A DNA stretch of 56,736 nt, from positions 1 to 56,736 of the forward strand of contig CALUTO010000014.1 of assembly GCA_944323735.1 (NCBI GenBank), in the 5' to 3' direction. The translations under genes were made by a program, and so were the position numbers. The stretch comes from Candidatus Gastranaerophilales bacterium (GTDB lineage: Bacteria > Cyanobacteriota > Vampirovibrionia > Gastranaerophilales > Gastranaerophilaceae). Below, piece after piece: positions 17,727-26,683 of the stretch. The notes below the pieces were generated by a model that was not told the origin of the DNA, did no database searches, and saw nothing but the letters and a program-made list of their open reading frames with translations. How positions within the stretch are numbered: position 1 is the stretch's first letter; every line of letters begins with the position of its first letter.

Positions 17727-17754
17727 TTTACAAAAACCATTGTGTGTTTATAAT
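17727..17754 (+). promoter_or_regulatory. Promoter for the LCP-family gene
   Basis: TTTACA (17727-17732), 16 bases, TATAAT (17749-17754). This gives a leader of about 45 bases to the ATG at 17807. The 181-base gap also must hold the promoter of the divergent gene at 17625; several TATA-like stretches there prevent a firm choice. Confidence 0.65.
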
Positions 17755-17806
17755 TGTTTTTGAAGTAAAATATTTCTATTAAATACTATATAGATACGGG
17801 ATAGTC

Positions 17807-19108
17807 ATGAACGAACTTAAAAATAAAAATGAACAATATAATGTATTTTTAGATTACAATCAGCCGGAAAATTCATCAAAAAGCGGCATTGGAAAAATAA
17901 TATGCGGGATATTGCTTACGGTTTTTCTTGTTGCGCTTGCTGCTTTCGGATATATCGCTGCAATAGGCACAAACAGCGACTGGTCAAAGGAACTGGAAAA
18001 ACATTTTGACGGTTTGGATAAACGTGAACAAAAAGGTTTTAGCATCCCTATATTTCAGCAGCGTCAGAATATTCTTATTCTTGGTGTTGACTCGAATGGT
18101 GAAGGTGCTGACAAGTTTAAGGGCACACGTTCTGATACAATTTTGCTCCTTAACTTTGATCCCAAAACAAAATCAGTAAACGTTATATCAATACCCCGTG
18201 ACAGTAAAGTCTATCTTGCAGGTGAACATGGTGTTCAAAAGATAAATGCAGCGCATGCTCTCGGCGGTATCGATCTTGCAAAACAAACTATAGAAGAGAC
18301 TCTCGGGGTAAAAATTAATAAGTATGTTGTTGTAAACAACGAAGGTGTAAAAAAACTTGTTGATGCATTAGACGGAGTGCCTGTTTACATTGAAAAAAAT
18401 ATGTATTATAACGATGTGTCAGGCAAATTGCATATTAATCTGACAAAAGGGCTGCATGTTCTAAACGGTGAACAGGTAGAAGGATTTTTGCGTTTTAGAA
18501 AAGACGGACTCGGAGATATCGGAAGAACTTCACGTCAGCAGTGGTTTTTAAAAAGTTTGTTAGAACGTTTGCAGTCGCCTTCTGTTATTCCTAAAATTCC
18601 CGAGGTTTTAAACCTTGCTACCACATATATAAAAACAGACCTCACTCTTTATGAAATGTCTCATATTGCTGCGATGCTGAGAAATGTAGACATGAATGAT
18701 GTTGAATTTGCCACGCTTCCGGGTTCACCTTCTAAAAAAGGCTATATCAGCTACTGGATACTCGATCCTGAAAAAACACAGGAGGTCATAGACAGAATGG
18801 TTTACAGAGACAAACCTGATGTCTCTGACAAAAAGCTCACAGCCGGTATTATGTATTCTTTTGACAAAGAAGAAGAAGCTATGAAAATAAAGGAAGAGCT
18901 AAAAGCTAACGGATATGAGGTAAACTGTATCGGGCGGGCTCATCTTCCGCATTCACAGCTTATCGGTCATAATGCAGCAGTGACAAGTGAATTTGTGAGC
19001 TGGTTGAAAAAACAGATTCCCGAAATCCGACATTCCCAGTTCGTTTATGATCCGGTCAGAATGTATTGTGTTCAAAGCGATTTTACTATAATCGTTTCCG
19101 GTTCATAG
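17807..19108 (+). CDS. LytR-CpsA-Psr (LCP) family protein with LytR_C domain
   Basis: 433 residues. LCP enzymes transfer undecaprenyl-linked glycopolymers onto peptidoglycan on the outside of the inner membrane. A single membrane helix lies at about residues 26-50. The catalytic LCP domain spans about 85-250, with ILILGVDSN, GTRSDTILLL, SIPRDSKV, KINAAHALGG and GFLRFRKDGLGDIGR, which include the Asp and Arg residues that bind the pyrophosphate. A LytR_C domain follows near 345-430. It stands alone with its own promoter. Which polymer it attaches is not shown. Confidence 0.9.
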   Translation: MNELKNKNEQYNVFLDYNQPENSSKSGIGKIICGILLTVFLVALAAFGYIAAIGTNSDWSKELEKHFDGLDKREQKGFSIPIFQQRQNILILGVDSNGEGADKFKGTRSDTILLLNFDPKTKSVNVISIPRDSKVYLAGEHGVQKINAAHALGGIDLAKQTIEETLGVKINKYVVVNNEGVKKLVDALDGVPVYIEKNMYYNDVSGKLHINLTKGLHVLNGEQVEGFLRFRKDGLGDIGRTSRQQWFLKSLLERLQSPSVIPKIPEVLNLATTYIKTDLTLYEMSHIAAMLRNVDMNDVEFATLPGSPSKKGYISYWILDPEKTQEVIDRMVYRDKPDVSDKKLTAGIMYSFDKEEEAMKIKEELKANGYEVNCIGRAHLPHSQLIGHNAAVTSEFVSWLKKQIPEIRHSQFVYDPVRMYCVQSDFTIIVSGS

Positions 19109-19161
19109 TTTTATTAACGGCTTTTTTGTGACAAATAATATTTTAAGAATTGAGGAATATA

Positions 19162-20028
19162 ATGGAAATATTAAAAATAGCTATCCCGAACAAGGGCAGA
19201 CTTTCTGAAAAAATCTACGGTCTGCTTGCTGATGCTGGTTTAAACTTTCCGTCAAAGGATGAAAGAACACTACAGGTAACAACAAAAGACAAAAAGTATT
19301 CTATCATATTTGTAAGAACGTCTGATATCCCGAAATTTTTGGAGGATGGCGTTGCTGACATAGGTTTTACCGGTTTTGATATAGTTACGGAACAAAAATC
19401 CGATGTAGATAAAATAATGGATTTGGATTTTGGATATTGTGAAATGGTTGTGGCTGTTAAAGAAGAGGATCCGTATTTAAAACCAAACGATTTGCCGGCA
19501 AGTTTGAAAGTCGCCACATCTTTTCCTAACATTGCAAAAGAATATTTCAAAAAAATAGGCAAAACTGCTAAAATAATAGAAGTTTCCGGTGCGACAGAAA
19601 TAACACCGAGACTGGGGCTTGCTGATGTCGTGGTTGATATTACCTCATCAGGCTCTACATTAAAATCAAATAAACTGAGAATAATTGATAAGATTCTTGA
19701 GTCAACAGCTATAGTTATTGCGAGAAAAGGACTGTCTATAGAACTGCAAAAGAAAACAAATGCTCTTTTAATAGCTCTTAAATCAGTACTTGATGCCAGA
19801 GACAAAAAATATCTTATGGCGCATGTTCCAAAAACTGCTCTTGCTCAGATAAAAGAGTTTTTGCCGGGTTTGTCGTCTCCGACAGTAATGACCTTAATGG
19901 ATGATGAAAACAGTGTCGTTATACACGTTGTAGTTGACAGTGATAAGGTGTTCGACAGCATTGAACATTTAAAAGCACTTGGCGGTAAGGGAATACTTAT
20001 TATGACTGTAGATCAGATGGTGAGATAA
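19162..20028 (+). CDS. hisG: ATP phosphoribosyltransferase (long form)
   Basis: 288 residues. HisG joins ATP and PRPP in the first step of histidine synthesis. The N terminus IAIPNKGRLSE and the ATSFPNIAKEYF and ASGATEITPRLGLAD-like segments are typical. The C-terminal HisG_C regulatory domain (from about residue 210) is present, so the enzyme is the self-regulated long type that does not need HisZ. The start is set by TGAGG before the ATG at 19162; a TTG four codons upstream is less likely. No other his genes are nearby. It runs directly into mazG. Confidence 0.93.
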   Translation: MEILKIAIPNKGRLSEKIYGLLADAGLNFPSKDERTLQVTTKDKKYSIIFVRTSDIPKFLEDGVADIGFTGFDIVTEQKSDVDKIMDLDFGYCEMVVAVKEEDPYLKPNDLPASLKVATSFPNIAKEYFKKIGKTAKIIEVSGATEITPRLGLADVVVDITSSGSTLKSNKLRIIDKILESTAIVIARKGLSIELQKKTNALLIALKSVLDARDKKYLMAHVPKTALAQIKEFLPGLSSPTVMTLMDDENSVVIHVVVDSDKVFDSIEHLKALGGKGILIMTVDQMVR

Positions 20029-20808
20029 ATGAATTATCCGAATTTGGAAAGATTGATTGATATAATAAAAACTCTGCGTTCGGAAAACGGATGTGCATGG
20101 GATAGAGAACAGACACACAGCACTTTAAGAAGAAATATGCTGGAGGAAGCTTATGAGGCTGTGGATGCAATAGATGACAATGACATGAAACATTTGAAAG
20201 AAGAGCTCGGGGATGTGCTGTTGCAGGTGGTTTTGCATTCACAAATTGCGTCAGAGGAAAATGAGTTTAGTATAGAAGATGTGGCAAAAGAAATTTCTGA
20301 CAAACTCGTACGGCGTCATCCTCATGTATTTGGAAATGTTGAAGTCAGCACTACTGATGATATTGTTCATAACTGGGAAGAAATTAAAAAACAGGAAAAA
20401 AAACACAGAAAGTCTGTAATGGACGGAGTATCCCGTGCACAGTCTGCGCTTATGAGTGCGCAAAAAATGAGCAAAAAAGCTGTTAATGCCGGTTTTGAAT
20501 GGCCGGATGAAAATATGCTGTGGGAGTGCTTCTATTCGGAGATAAAAGAATTTAAGGATGCTGTAGTAAACAATGATAAAGCAAATTCAGAAGAAGAGTT
20601 CGGGGATATCCTTTTTGCTGCGGTTAATATTGCAAGATGGCATCATATAGATGCGGAGCAGGCTCTTATCATTGCAAACAGAAAATTTATGAAGCGTTTT
20701 AGAAAAATGGAAGAGCTTTCGGATAAGGAACTTGAAAAACTTTCTTTTGAAGAATACGATGAACTATGGCGCAGGGCAAAAAAAGCTCTGCAGGACGGTG
20801 AAAAATGA
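20029..20808 (+). CDS. mazG: Nucleoside triphosphate pyrophosphohydrolase MazG
   Basis: 259 residues with the tandem MazG halves. It hydrolyses NTPs to NMPs and pyrophosphate and is a house-cleaning enzyme. The metal-binding EExxE...ExxD set appears in the N-terminal half (LEEAYEAVDAI and LKEELGDVLLQVV) and again in the second half (EEEFGDILFAAVN). CAWDREQTH near the N terminus is a strong family mark. The ATG follows the hisG stop with no gap, and the 3' end overlaps deoB by four bases (ATGA), so the three are coupled. Confidence 0.93.
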   Translation: MNYPNLERLIDIIKTLRSENGCAWDREQTHSTLRRNMLEEAYEAVDAIDDNDMKHLKEELGDVLLQVVLHSQIASEENEFSIEDVAKEISDKLVRRHPHVFGNVEVSTTDDIVHNWEEIKKQEKKHRKSVMDGVSRAQSALMSAQKMSKKAVNAGFEWPDENMLWECFYSEIKEFKDAVVNNDKANSEEEFGDILFAAVNIARWHHIDAEQALIIANRKFMKRFRKMEELSDKELEKLSFEEYDELWRRAKKALQDGEK

Positions 20809-21980
20809 AAAGAGCTGTTGTAATTGTAATAGATTCTATGGGGATAGGCGCAATGCCTGATTGTCGGGAATATAATGATATTCCTGAATGTAATACGATA
20901 AAAAATATTGCAGAAAAAAAAGAGGACGGGTTAAATATCCCGAATATGCAGATTCTCGGTATCGGAAATCTATGTGATATCAAAGGAGTAAAGAATATAG
21001 AAAATCCGGTAGGTCAGTATGGAATAATGACAGAGCTCTCCAAAGGCAAAGATACAACAACAGGTCACTGGGAAATGGCAGGACTGGTGCTGGATGTTCC
21101 GTTTCGTGTTTATCCGGAGGGCTTCCCGGAAGATGTAATTGCTCAATTCATTGAAAAATCCGGCTGTAAAGGAATTCTTGGCAATTATCCGGCTTCAGGC
21201 ACGAAAATTATTACAGATTTGAATGAAGAACATCAAAAAACAAAATACCCAATTGTTTATACCAGTGCAGACAGCGTTTTTCAGATTGCGGCTGACACCG
21301 ATTTGATACCGCTTGAAACTTTGTATAAATGGTGCGAAGCTGCAAGAAGTATTCTAAACGGCGAACACAATGTTTCAAGAGTTATTGCAAGGCCCTACAA
21401 AGTTATAGACGGCAAACCGACAAGAATTTCAAAGGACAGGAGGGATTATTCAGTTGTTCCTCCGAAACCGACAGTGTTAAATGAAATAGTTGAAAAGGGT
21501 GGAAGAGTTACAGGTATAGGAAAAATAGAAGATATTTTTGTAAAATCCGGAGTAACACATGCACTACATACAGGTTCAAATGCAGAGGGGTTGGATTTGA
21601 CATTGCAGGCAGTTCAAAATGAACTGAATCTTGAGGATATTAAAGTTGCAGATTGCAGTGATGAACCGGAGTTTGAATTGATATTTACGAATCTGGTTGA
21701 TACAGATATGCTATACGGGCATAGAAACGATTATGCGGGATATGCCAGAGCTGTGGAAGAAATCGATGCTTTTTTGCCTAAAATAATGTGGGCTATGACG
21801 CCGGAGGATATGCTGATTGTAACAGCAGACCATGGCTGTGACCCGACTGTTCCCGGTACTGACCACACAAGAGAACGGGTGCCTCTTCTTATTTACGGAA
21901 AAAATATAAATCCGAAACCGCTTGGAGAAATTAACGGGTTTACATATGTTGCCGACAGAATTAGAGAGTGGCTCTTTTAG
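20805..21980 (+). CDS. deoB: Phosphopentomutase
   Basis: 391 residues, normal length. DeoB interconverts ribose or deoxyribose 1- and 5-phosphates in nucleoside salvage. Metal-binding and phospho-acceptor motifs are intact: DSMGIGAMPD at the N terminus, DTTTGHWEM for the phosphorylated Thr, and TADHGCDPT and GTDHTRE near the C terminus. The ATGA overlap with mazG implies joint translation. No nucleoside phosphorylase is in the window. Confidence 0.96.
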   Translation: MKRAVVIVIDSMGIGAMPDCREYNDIPECNTIKNIAEKKEDGLNIPNMQILGIGNLCDIKGVKNIENPVGQYGIMTELSKGKDTTTGHWEMAGLVLDVPFRVYPEGFPEDVIAQFIEKSGCKGILGNYPASGTKIITDLNEEHQKTKYPIVYTSADSVFQIAADTDLIPLETLYKWCEAARSILNGEHNVSRVIARPYKVIDGKPTRISKDRRDYSVVPPKPTVLNEIVEKGGRVTGIGKIEDIFVKSGVTHALHTGSNAEGLDLTLQAVQNELNLEDIKVADCSDEPEFELIFTNLVDTDMLYGHRNDYAGYARAVEEIDAFLPKIMWAMTPEDMLIVTADHGCDPTVPGTDHTRERVPLLIYGKNINPKPLGEINGFTYVADRIREWLF

Positions 21981-22024
21981 CGGTTTGTTTAAAATTCATC
22001 TATTATTATGATTTAAAATCCTGT

Positions 22025-22063
22025 GCCGTTTTTTATACTAGAGTAGTACTATTGAAAAACGGC
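22025..22063 (+). promoter_or_regulatory. Inverted repeat just upstream of the methyltransferase start
   Basis: GCCGTTTTT (22025-22033) pairs with AAAAACGGC (22055-22063). The loop contains the palindrome TAGTACTA, and TATACT (22034-22039) is a possible -10 box. The stem ends next to the GGGGG ribosome site of the TTG start at 22074. It lacks a T tract, so it is not a plain terminator for deoB. It may shape translation of the methyltransferase. Confidence 0.4.
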
Positions 22064-22073
22064 GGGGGATATT

Positions 22074-22955
22074 TTGGCAATTCATTCAGGAAATTTAAAA
22101 AGAAAACAAAAAGTCTCAAAAGCAGACCTGAAAGTCGTTGAAAAAGAGGAGGTTTTGACCAAACCATACAGCGACATAAACCTGAAAAAATGGAAGGAAT
22201 ATAACCATATTCTGACCGGTACGCTATGGGAGTTCCCGTCAAGAGTAAAAGAAAACGGTCACTCAAACGACTACCACGGCAACTATATTCCGCAAATAGC
22301 AGAACAGCTTTATGAAAGATTTACCAAAAAGCATGATATAGTTCTTGATTTGTTTTTTGGTTCGGGGACTTCAGGAATTGAAGCAATAAATATGAACAGA
22401 CGCTGCATTGGAGTAGAGTTAAAGCAGGAATTGTGTGATTATGTAAGTTCGAAATTTACCCCCAGGCAACTCGTTACAGACGTAAACATTATTTGCGGCG
22501 ACAGTGCTTCTGATGAAATAGGGGAAAAAATACAGGCAAGACTTGAGGTAATGGGAGCTGAAAAAGCCCAGCTTCTTATGCTTCATCCTCCATACGATGA
22601 TATTATTAAATTTTCAGATAAAAAAGAGGATTTATCTAATTGCGCTTCAACCGAAGCTTTTTATGATTTGTTTGAAAAAGTAGCAAGAAACGGTTTTGAA
22701 AAACTGGAAAAAGGCAGGTTTGCAGCTTTGATAATTGGCGACAAATACAAGAAGGGTCAATATTATCCTTTGAGTTTTGGTTGTATGGAACGTATGAACA
22801 GGGCAGGTTTTGTGACAAAAGCTGTTATTGTAAAAGACATTCAGGGCAATGAGCGTGCAAAAGGGAAAGATGCGCAATTGTGGAGATACAGAGCTTTGTA
22901 CGGCGGTTTCTACGTTTTTAAACATGAATATGTAATGGTATTTCAGAAGCCATGA
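22074..22955 (+). CDS. Orphan N4/N6 DNA methyltransferase
   Basis: 293 residues. SAM-dependent amino-methyltransferase with motif I LDLFFGSGT at 91-99 and the catalytic motif IV HPPY at 171-174, in the I-before-IV order. A motif X-like stretch (HGNYIPQIAEQL) precedes motif I. HPPY replaces the usual DPPY or SPPY, which is uncommon. No restriction endonuclease lies nearby, so it is an orphan; it could be a regulatory methylase, or it could modify another nucleic acid. The start is TTG with GGGGG about nine bases upstream; no better ATG precedes motif X. The 3' end overlaps the HAD gene by four bases. Confidence 0.75.
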   Translation: MAIHSGNLKRKQKVSKADLKVVEKEEVLTKPYSDINLKKWKEYNHILTGTLWEFPSRVKENGHSNDYHGNYIPQIAEQLYERFTKKHDIVLDLFFGSGTSGIEAINMNRRCIGVELKQELCDYVSSKFTPRQLVTDVNIICGDSASDEIGEKIQARLEVMGAEKAQLLMLHPPYDDIIKFSDKKEDLSNCASTEAFYDLFEKVARNGFEKLEKGRFAALIIGDKYKKGQYYPLSFGCMERMNRAGFVTKAVIVKDIQGNERAKGKDAQLWRYRALYGGFYVFKHEYVMVFQKP

Positions 22956-23605
22956 AATTTGATGCAATAATTTTTGATTTAGACGGTACATTGCTTAATA
23001 CGCTTTTTGATTTAAAAGAGAGTACGAATTTTGTACTTGGAAAATACGGATATCCTGAACGAACAATTGAAGAAGTAAGGATGTTTGTCGGAAATGGTGT
23101 GGCTAAGCTAATAGAACGTGCGCTGCCCGAGGGTTTGAAAAATCCGCTGTATGAACAGTGTCTGATGGATTTTAAAAGTGATTATAAAACGAGAATGTAT
23201 GAGCATACAAAACCTTACGACGGTATTTTGAGAATGCTCGATGATATTAATGCTGCCGGCATAAAAACGGCTGTTGTTTCAAATAAATTCGATGCTGCTG
23301 TAAAAGAATTATGCAAAATATATTTTGGAGAAAGAATAATTGTAGCTATCGGAGAATCTGAAAAAGTAAGAAAAAAGCCTGCTCCGGACAGTGTTTTTAG
23401 AGCTATGGAAATATTGAAGGCGAACAAAAGAAAAACAGTGTATTGCGGGGATTCTGATGTTGATATACAAACAGCAAAAAATGCCGGTCTGAAATCTATC
23501 GGGGTAAGCTGGGGTTTTCGGGATAGAACACTTTTGATAAAAGAAGGTGCTGATTTTATTGTTGATACGCCACAGGAAGTGTTTTTATTGTTATCCGGAG
23601 ACTGA
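22952..23605 (+). CDS. gph: HAD-family phosphatase, phosphoglycolate phosphatase type
   Basis: 217 residues. DLDGTLLNT at the N terminus carries the nucleophile Asp9 and the acid/base Asp11. The helical cap (residues 15-80) is of the Gph/PGP class, motif II is VVSNKF, and motifs III and IV are RKKPAPD and CGDSDVDI. It likely removes phosphate from 2-phosphoglycolate, but related HADs accept other small substrates. The overlap with the methyltransferase gene and the two-base gap to the next gene show one transcription unit. Confidence 0.82.
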   Translation: MKFDAIIFDLDGTLLNTLFDLKESTNFVLGKYGYPERTIEEVRMFVGNGVAKLIERALPEGLKNPLYEQCLMDFKSDYKTRMYEHTKPYDGILRMLDDINAAGIKTAVVSNKFDAAVKELCKIYFGERIIVAIGESEKVRKKPAPDSVFRAMEILKANKRKTVYCGDSDVDIQTAKNAGLKSIGVSWGFRDRTLLIKEGADFIVDTPQEVFLLLSGD

Positions 23606-23607
23606 CT

Positions 23608-24297
23608 ATGAACAACAGTAAAAATGACAGCAAACAGATTAATATAGTAATTGCTGCAGCCGTAATTATGTGTTCATTTGTTGTATTCTATGGCAAAACT
23701 TCTTATTATAAACCCGAAAAAGTTCCCGTTCCAGTTATTTATGAGCCTCAGCAGATAAATCTTCCTCCGGAGTATAAGCTTTCTTTGACCGGACAGAGAG
23801 ATATAAAAAATCAGGATGTTTTTATATATGCACAGGCATACTATAAAATATACTGTCGTGTTGTTCATATAATGCCTTATTATACAGGGATCTCAGGCGG
23901 GCTTGCGCCGGTTGATTTTGCTGTTGTGTGGGGAGAGCTTGTAAAAAAAGAAAACTATTCGAATATAGATTTTAAACAGTCAGGAAGATGGGCATATTTC
24001 CGTCCGAAGGAAAAATGTCTTTATGATAATGAATATATTTCAAAGCATTTTTCCAATATGCATATTATTCCTGCGGATGAAAATGTGCTTGCCGGGCTCA
24101 AAAAAGTGAAAAAATTTGATGAAATATATCTTGAAGGGTATCTTGTCAATATTGAGAGTTTTAAAAACGGCAAACTTTCTATGACATGGAACAGCAGTCT
24201 TTCCCGAGACGACAAAGGTGATGGGGCTTGTGAAGTTATGTATGTTACAAAAATCATTAATAAACAGGGTAAATTTGAAAGTGCAAAAAATCACTGA
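23608..24297 (+). CDS. Membrane-anchored protein of unknown function
   Basis: 229 residues. One N-terminal membrane helix (about residues 12-28) is followed by a domain that should lie outside the inner membrane. A chain of motifs resembles a widespread uncharacterised family: APVDFAVVWGEL, QSGRWAYFR, SNMHIIPAD and LEGYLVNI. I recall such motifs in hypothetical proteins of gammaproteobacteria, but no function is known to me. Three Cys residues are scattered. It follows gph after two bases and precedes another anchored protein. Confidence 0.7.
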   Translation: MNNSKNDSKQINIVIAAAVIMCSFVVFYGKTSYYKPEKVPVPVIYEPQQINLPPEYKLSLTGQRDIKNQDVFIYAQAYYKIYCRVVHIMPYYTGISGGLAPVDFAVVWGELVKKENYSNIDFKQSGRWAYFRPKEKCLYDNEYISKHFSNMHIIPADENVLAGLKKVKKFDEIYLEGYLVNIESFKNGKLSMTWNSSLSRDDKGDGACEVMYVTKIINKQGKFESAKNH

Positions 24298-24350
24298 CAC
24301 TATTGCAACTCTTAAGTACTGTTGATAGAATAATTCTTAACGGAGGCTAA

Positions 24351-24857
24351 ATGCAAAAAGTTATAAAAATAATGAATTTTCTTATTATAGCGGCCATTCT
24401 TGTTTCAATTTATCATTATAATAAAAATAATGTATCACGTTCTGGAAGCTCTGCTAAAACAAATTCACTTGCCGGTAGTGTTCAACTGCCTTATATTGTT
24501 TTGAGTTCAACAAAACGTCATGACTATTTGTTTGATGCTTTATTCGGACAAAAAAAGAATGTTGTTATTTTTTCTGACCTGTATTCCGATGATTTTAAAC
24601 GTCAATTAGAACGGCCTTTTTATGGACAAAAACTGGATGTTTATTATAATTATATGCCTGTAATGTCTCCAAAAGGGGAGGCTATGAAATGTGAGGACGG
24701 AACACAGAACTGTTTTGTCCATTTTTTCTTGAAACACTGTCCTCCTTCTGTTGCAACAGTTTGTGTGGTTAATCCTGTTGCAAAATCCATTATTCCTTTG
24801 AAAACAAATGAGCCTGAAGCTTTGCTTCAAATTCTGGATAAGTATAAAAACTGGTAA
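24351..24857 (+). CDS. Membrane-anchored thioredoxin-like protein lacking CxxC, unknown function
   Basis: 168 residues. A short cytoplasmic stub and one membrane helix (about residues 5-22) come first. The soluble part has alternating strands and helices (VVIFSDLYSDDFKRQL, VATVCVVNPVAKSIIPL, LLQILDKYKNW) that suggest a thioredoxin-like fold, but no CxxC pair is present; four Cys residues sit apart near 118-143. GGAGG stands just before the ATG. It ends three bases before the convergent ABC permease gene. Role unknown; the pairing with the 23608 gene suggests an envelope function. Confidence 0.6.
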   Translation: MQKVIKIMNFLIIAAILVSIYHYNKNNVSRSGSSAKTNSLAGSVQLPYIVLSSTKRHDYLFDALFGQKKNVVIFSDLYSDDFKRQLERPFYGQKLDVYYNYMPVMSPKGEAMKCEDGTQNCFVHFFLKHCPPSVATVCVVNPVAKSIIPLKTNEPEALLQILDKYKNW

Positions 24858-24860
24858 AAA

Positions 24861-25703
24861 TCAGCCTTTTACGGCACCGTCGTTTTCACCGGAAATAAAG
24901 TATTTCTGCATAGCTATAAAGAAAATTAAAATAGGTATTGTTGAGATAAGAGAACCTGCTGCAATGTATCTCCAGTTTGCACTGAACATTCCCTGAAGAT
25001 CATTTACCCCCACCGGAAGTGTGTATAGTGCTTTTTTTGTAAGAACAATACTCGGCCACAAAAATTCGCCCCAGGAACCTATAAAAGTAAAAATAGCAAG
25101 CACCGCCAGTGTCGGTTTTACCATAGGAATTAGAATTTTCCACCATATCTGAAAGACATTGCAGCCGTCAACAAAAGCCGCTTCTTCCAGCTCTCTGGGT
25201 ATTGCCAGAAAAGCCTGGCGCATTAAAAATATTCCGAATGCGTTTACAGCAAATGGCAGTATCAGCCCTAAAAAACCCATAAAATTGTTTACGGAATCCA
25301 CCATGTTCAGTTTCAGTATTATTAAATAAACAGGAAGCATTATAGCCTGAAAAGGTATCATTATTGTAGATAAAAGCAGATAAAATACCGGTTTTTTCCC
25401 TTTAAAATCCATTCTTGCGAGAGGGTATGCAGCAAGCGAAGACAGAATTAAATTTAATATAACGGTAAAAACTGCAACTATCATGCTGTTCCAGAAGTAA
25501 AGCATGAATGGTATCTGGTGCCATACACCTTTAAAATTAGCAAAAGTAAATTGCTCGGGTATAAATACCGGAGGATATTGAAATATATTTTCATCGGGTC
25601 CTTTGAGTGCGGTTGAAAGCAGCCAGATAAAAGGAAATACCGACAAAAGTGATACAATTATCAGGATAAAATGTGAGAAAAATCCTTTTGCTTTGCTTTT
25701 CAT
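24861..25703 (-). CDS. Carbohydrate ABC transporter permease, MalG type
   Basis: 280 residues with six membrane helices. The EAA loop that docks the ATPase is EEAAFVDGCNVFQIWWKIL near residue 190. MalG-type permeases pair with a MalF-type partner, which is encoded directly upstream with a one-base TAATG overlap. Neither the binding protein nor the ATPase gene is in the window, so the substrate cannot be named; a sugar, oligosaccharide or glycerol-3-phosphate is likely. Confidence 0.9.
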   Translation of the reverse strand: MKSKAKGFFSHFILIIVSLLSVFPFIWLLSTALKGPDENIFQYPPVFIPEQFTFANFKGVWHQIPFMLYFWNSMIVAVFTVILNLILSSLAAYPLARMDFKGKKPVFYLLLSTIMIPFQAIMLPVYLIILKLNMVDSVNNFMGFLGLILPFAVNAFGIFLMRQAFLAIPRELEEAAFVDGCNVFQIWWKILIPMVKPTLAVLAIFTFIGSWGEFLWPSIVLTKKALYTLPVGVNDLQGMFSANWRYIAAGSLISTIPILIFFIAMQKYFISGENDGAVKG

Positions 25704-26584
25704 TACAGCTGATACCTCTTCTTTTCAAAAAATACAAAATTTATAATTGAAATAGCAAGAACTATTACAAGAAGAATAACAGAAGCAGCTGACGCAATTC
25801 CCAGATCCAGATTTTCAAAGGCACGTTCATAGATGTAATAAACAATGGTTTTTGATGAATCCAGCGGGCCTCCTTTTGTCATAACATAAATTTCTGCAAA
25901 AACTTTCATAGCAGAAATACAGGAGATTGTTGTCACGAGACCGACTGTGGGCATGAGATGCGGAATTGTTACGGTTAAGTGTTTGGTTAATACATTTGCA
26001 CCATCAACATCGCAAGCTTCATACAAATCTTCAGGCACGCTCATCAGTGCCGAAAGATATATCATCATGTAATATCCGATACCTTTCCAAACAGTAACGA
26101 TTATGACTGAATATAATGCAACATCAGGATCTGTGAGCCAGCCGAGTGCCGGCAGATGAAAGATGTCAAGCAGGTAATTTAAAATCCCCTGCTGTGCATA
26201 AAGCCATTTAAACGCAATTGCTGCAACAACTATAGAAACAATAACCGGCAGATATATAAGTATCTTATACAATGTAATCCCCCGGATTTTTTGATTGAGC
26301 ATAATAGCGAGAACAAGAGGTATCAGGGCAAGCAGCGGTACGGCCGTTATCATATATATAAATGTATTAGCCAGTACTTTATAAAATACAGGTGATTTTA
26401 AAAGTGCTGTGTAGTTTGCCAGTGAGACAAAATCAGGATTGTAAATATTAGAATTGTAATCAAACAGGCTCAAAATAATTGTTTCAAAAAACGGTATAAA
26501 AAAGAACAGAAGCAAAATGACTCCAGCCGGTATCAGAAACAAATAGGGCACATATTTTTTATAATACTTATACATTGTATTCAA
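25703..26584 (-). CDS. Carbohydrate ABC transporter permease, MalF/UgpA type
   Basis: 293 residues with six membrane helices and the EAA loop YEACDVDGANVLTKHLTVTI near residue 190-210. It is the first gene of the permease pair and shares a TAATG junction with the second. The short form without the large periplasmic loop of enteric MalF fits UgpA, LacF and similar. In this arrangement a shared MsmK-like ATPase from elsewhere may power it. Confidence 0.9.
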   Translation of the reverse strand: MNTMYKYYKKYVPYLFLIPAGVILLLFFFIPFFETIILSLFDYNSNIYNPDFVSLANYTALLKSPVFYKVLANTFIYMITAVPLLALIPLVLAIMLNQKIRGITLYKILIYLPVIVSIVVAAIAFKWLYAQQGILNYLLDIFHLPALGWLTDPDVALYSVIIVTVWKGIGYYMMIYLSALMSVPEDLYEACDVDGANVLTKHLTVTIPHLMPTVGLVTTISCISAMKVFAEIYVMTKGGPLDSSKTIVYYIYERAFENLDLGIASAASVILLVIVLAISIINFVFFEKKRYQL

Positions 26585-26621
26585 TTATAGATATTTAATC
26601 CGGCATTTGCAAGCTTAAAAC

Positions 26622-26667
26622 TTAATAAAAAAGATTTTCAATTTTTATTGAAAATCTTTTTTATTAA
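26622..26667. terminator. Long perfect palindromic terminator
   Basis: A 21-bp perfect stem (26622-26642 with 26647-26667) with a TTTT loop has A and T runs in the arms, so it can act in both directions. It lies 16 bases beyond the stop codon of the 26684 gene and upstream of the permease pair, insulating the two units. Confidence 0.85.
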
Positions 26668-26683
26668 TATTATATTCTGATTT

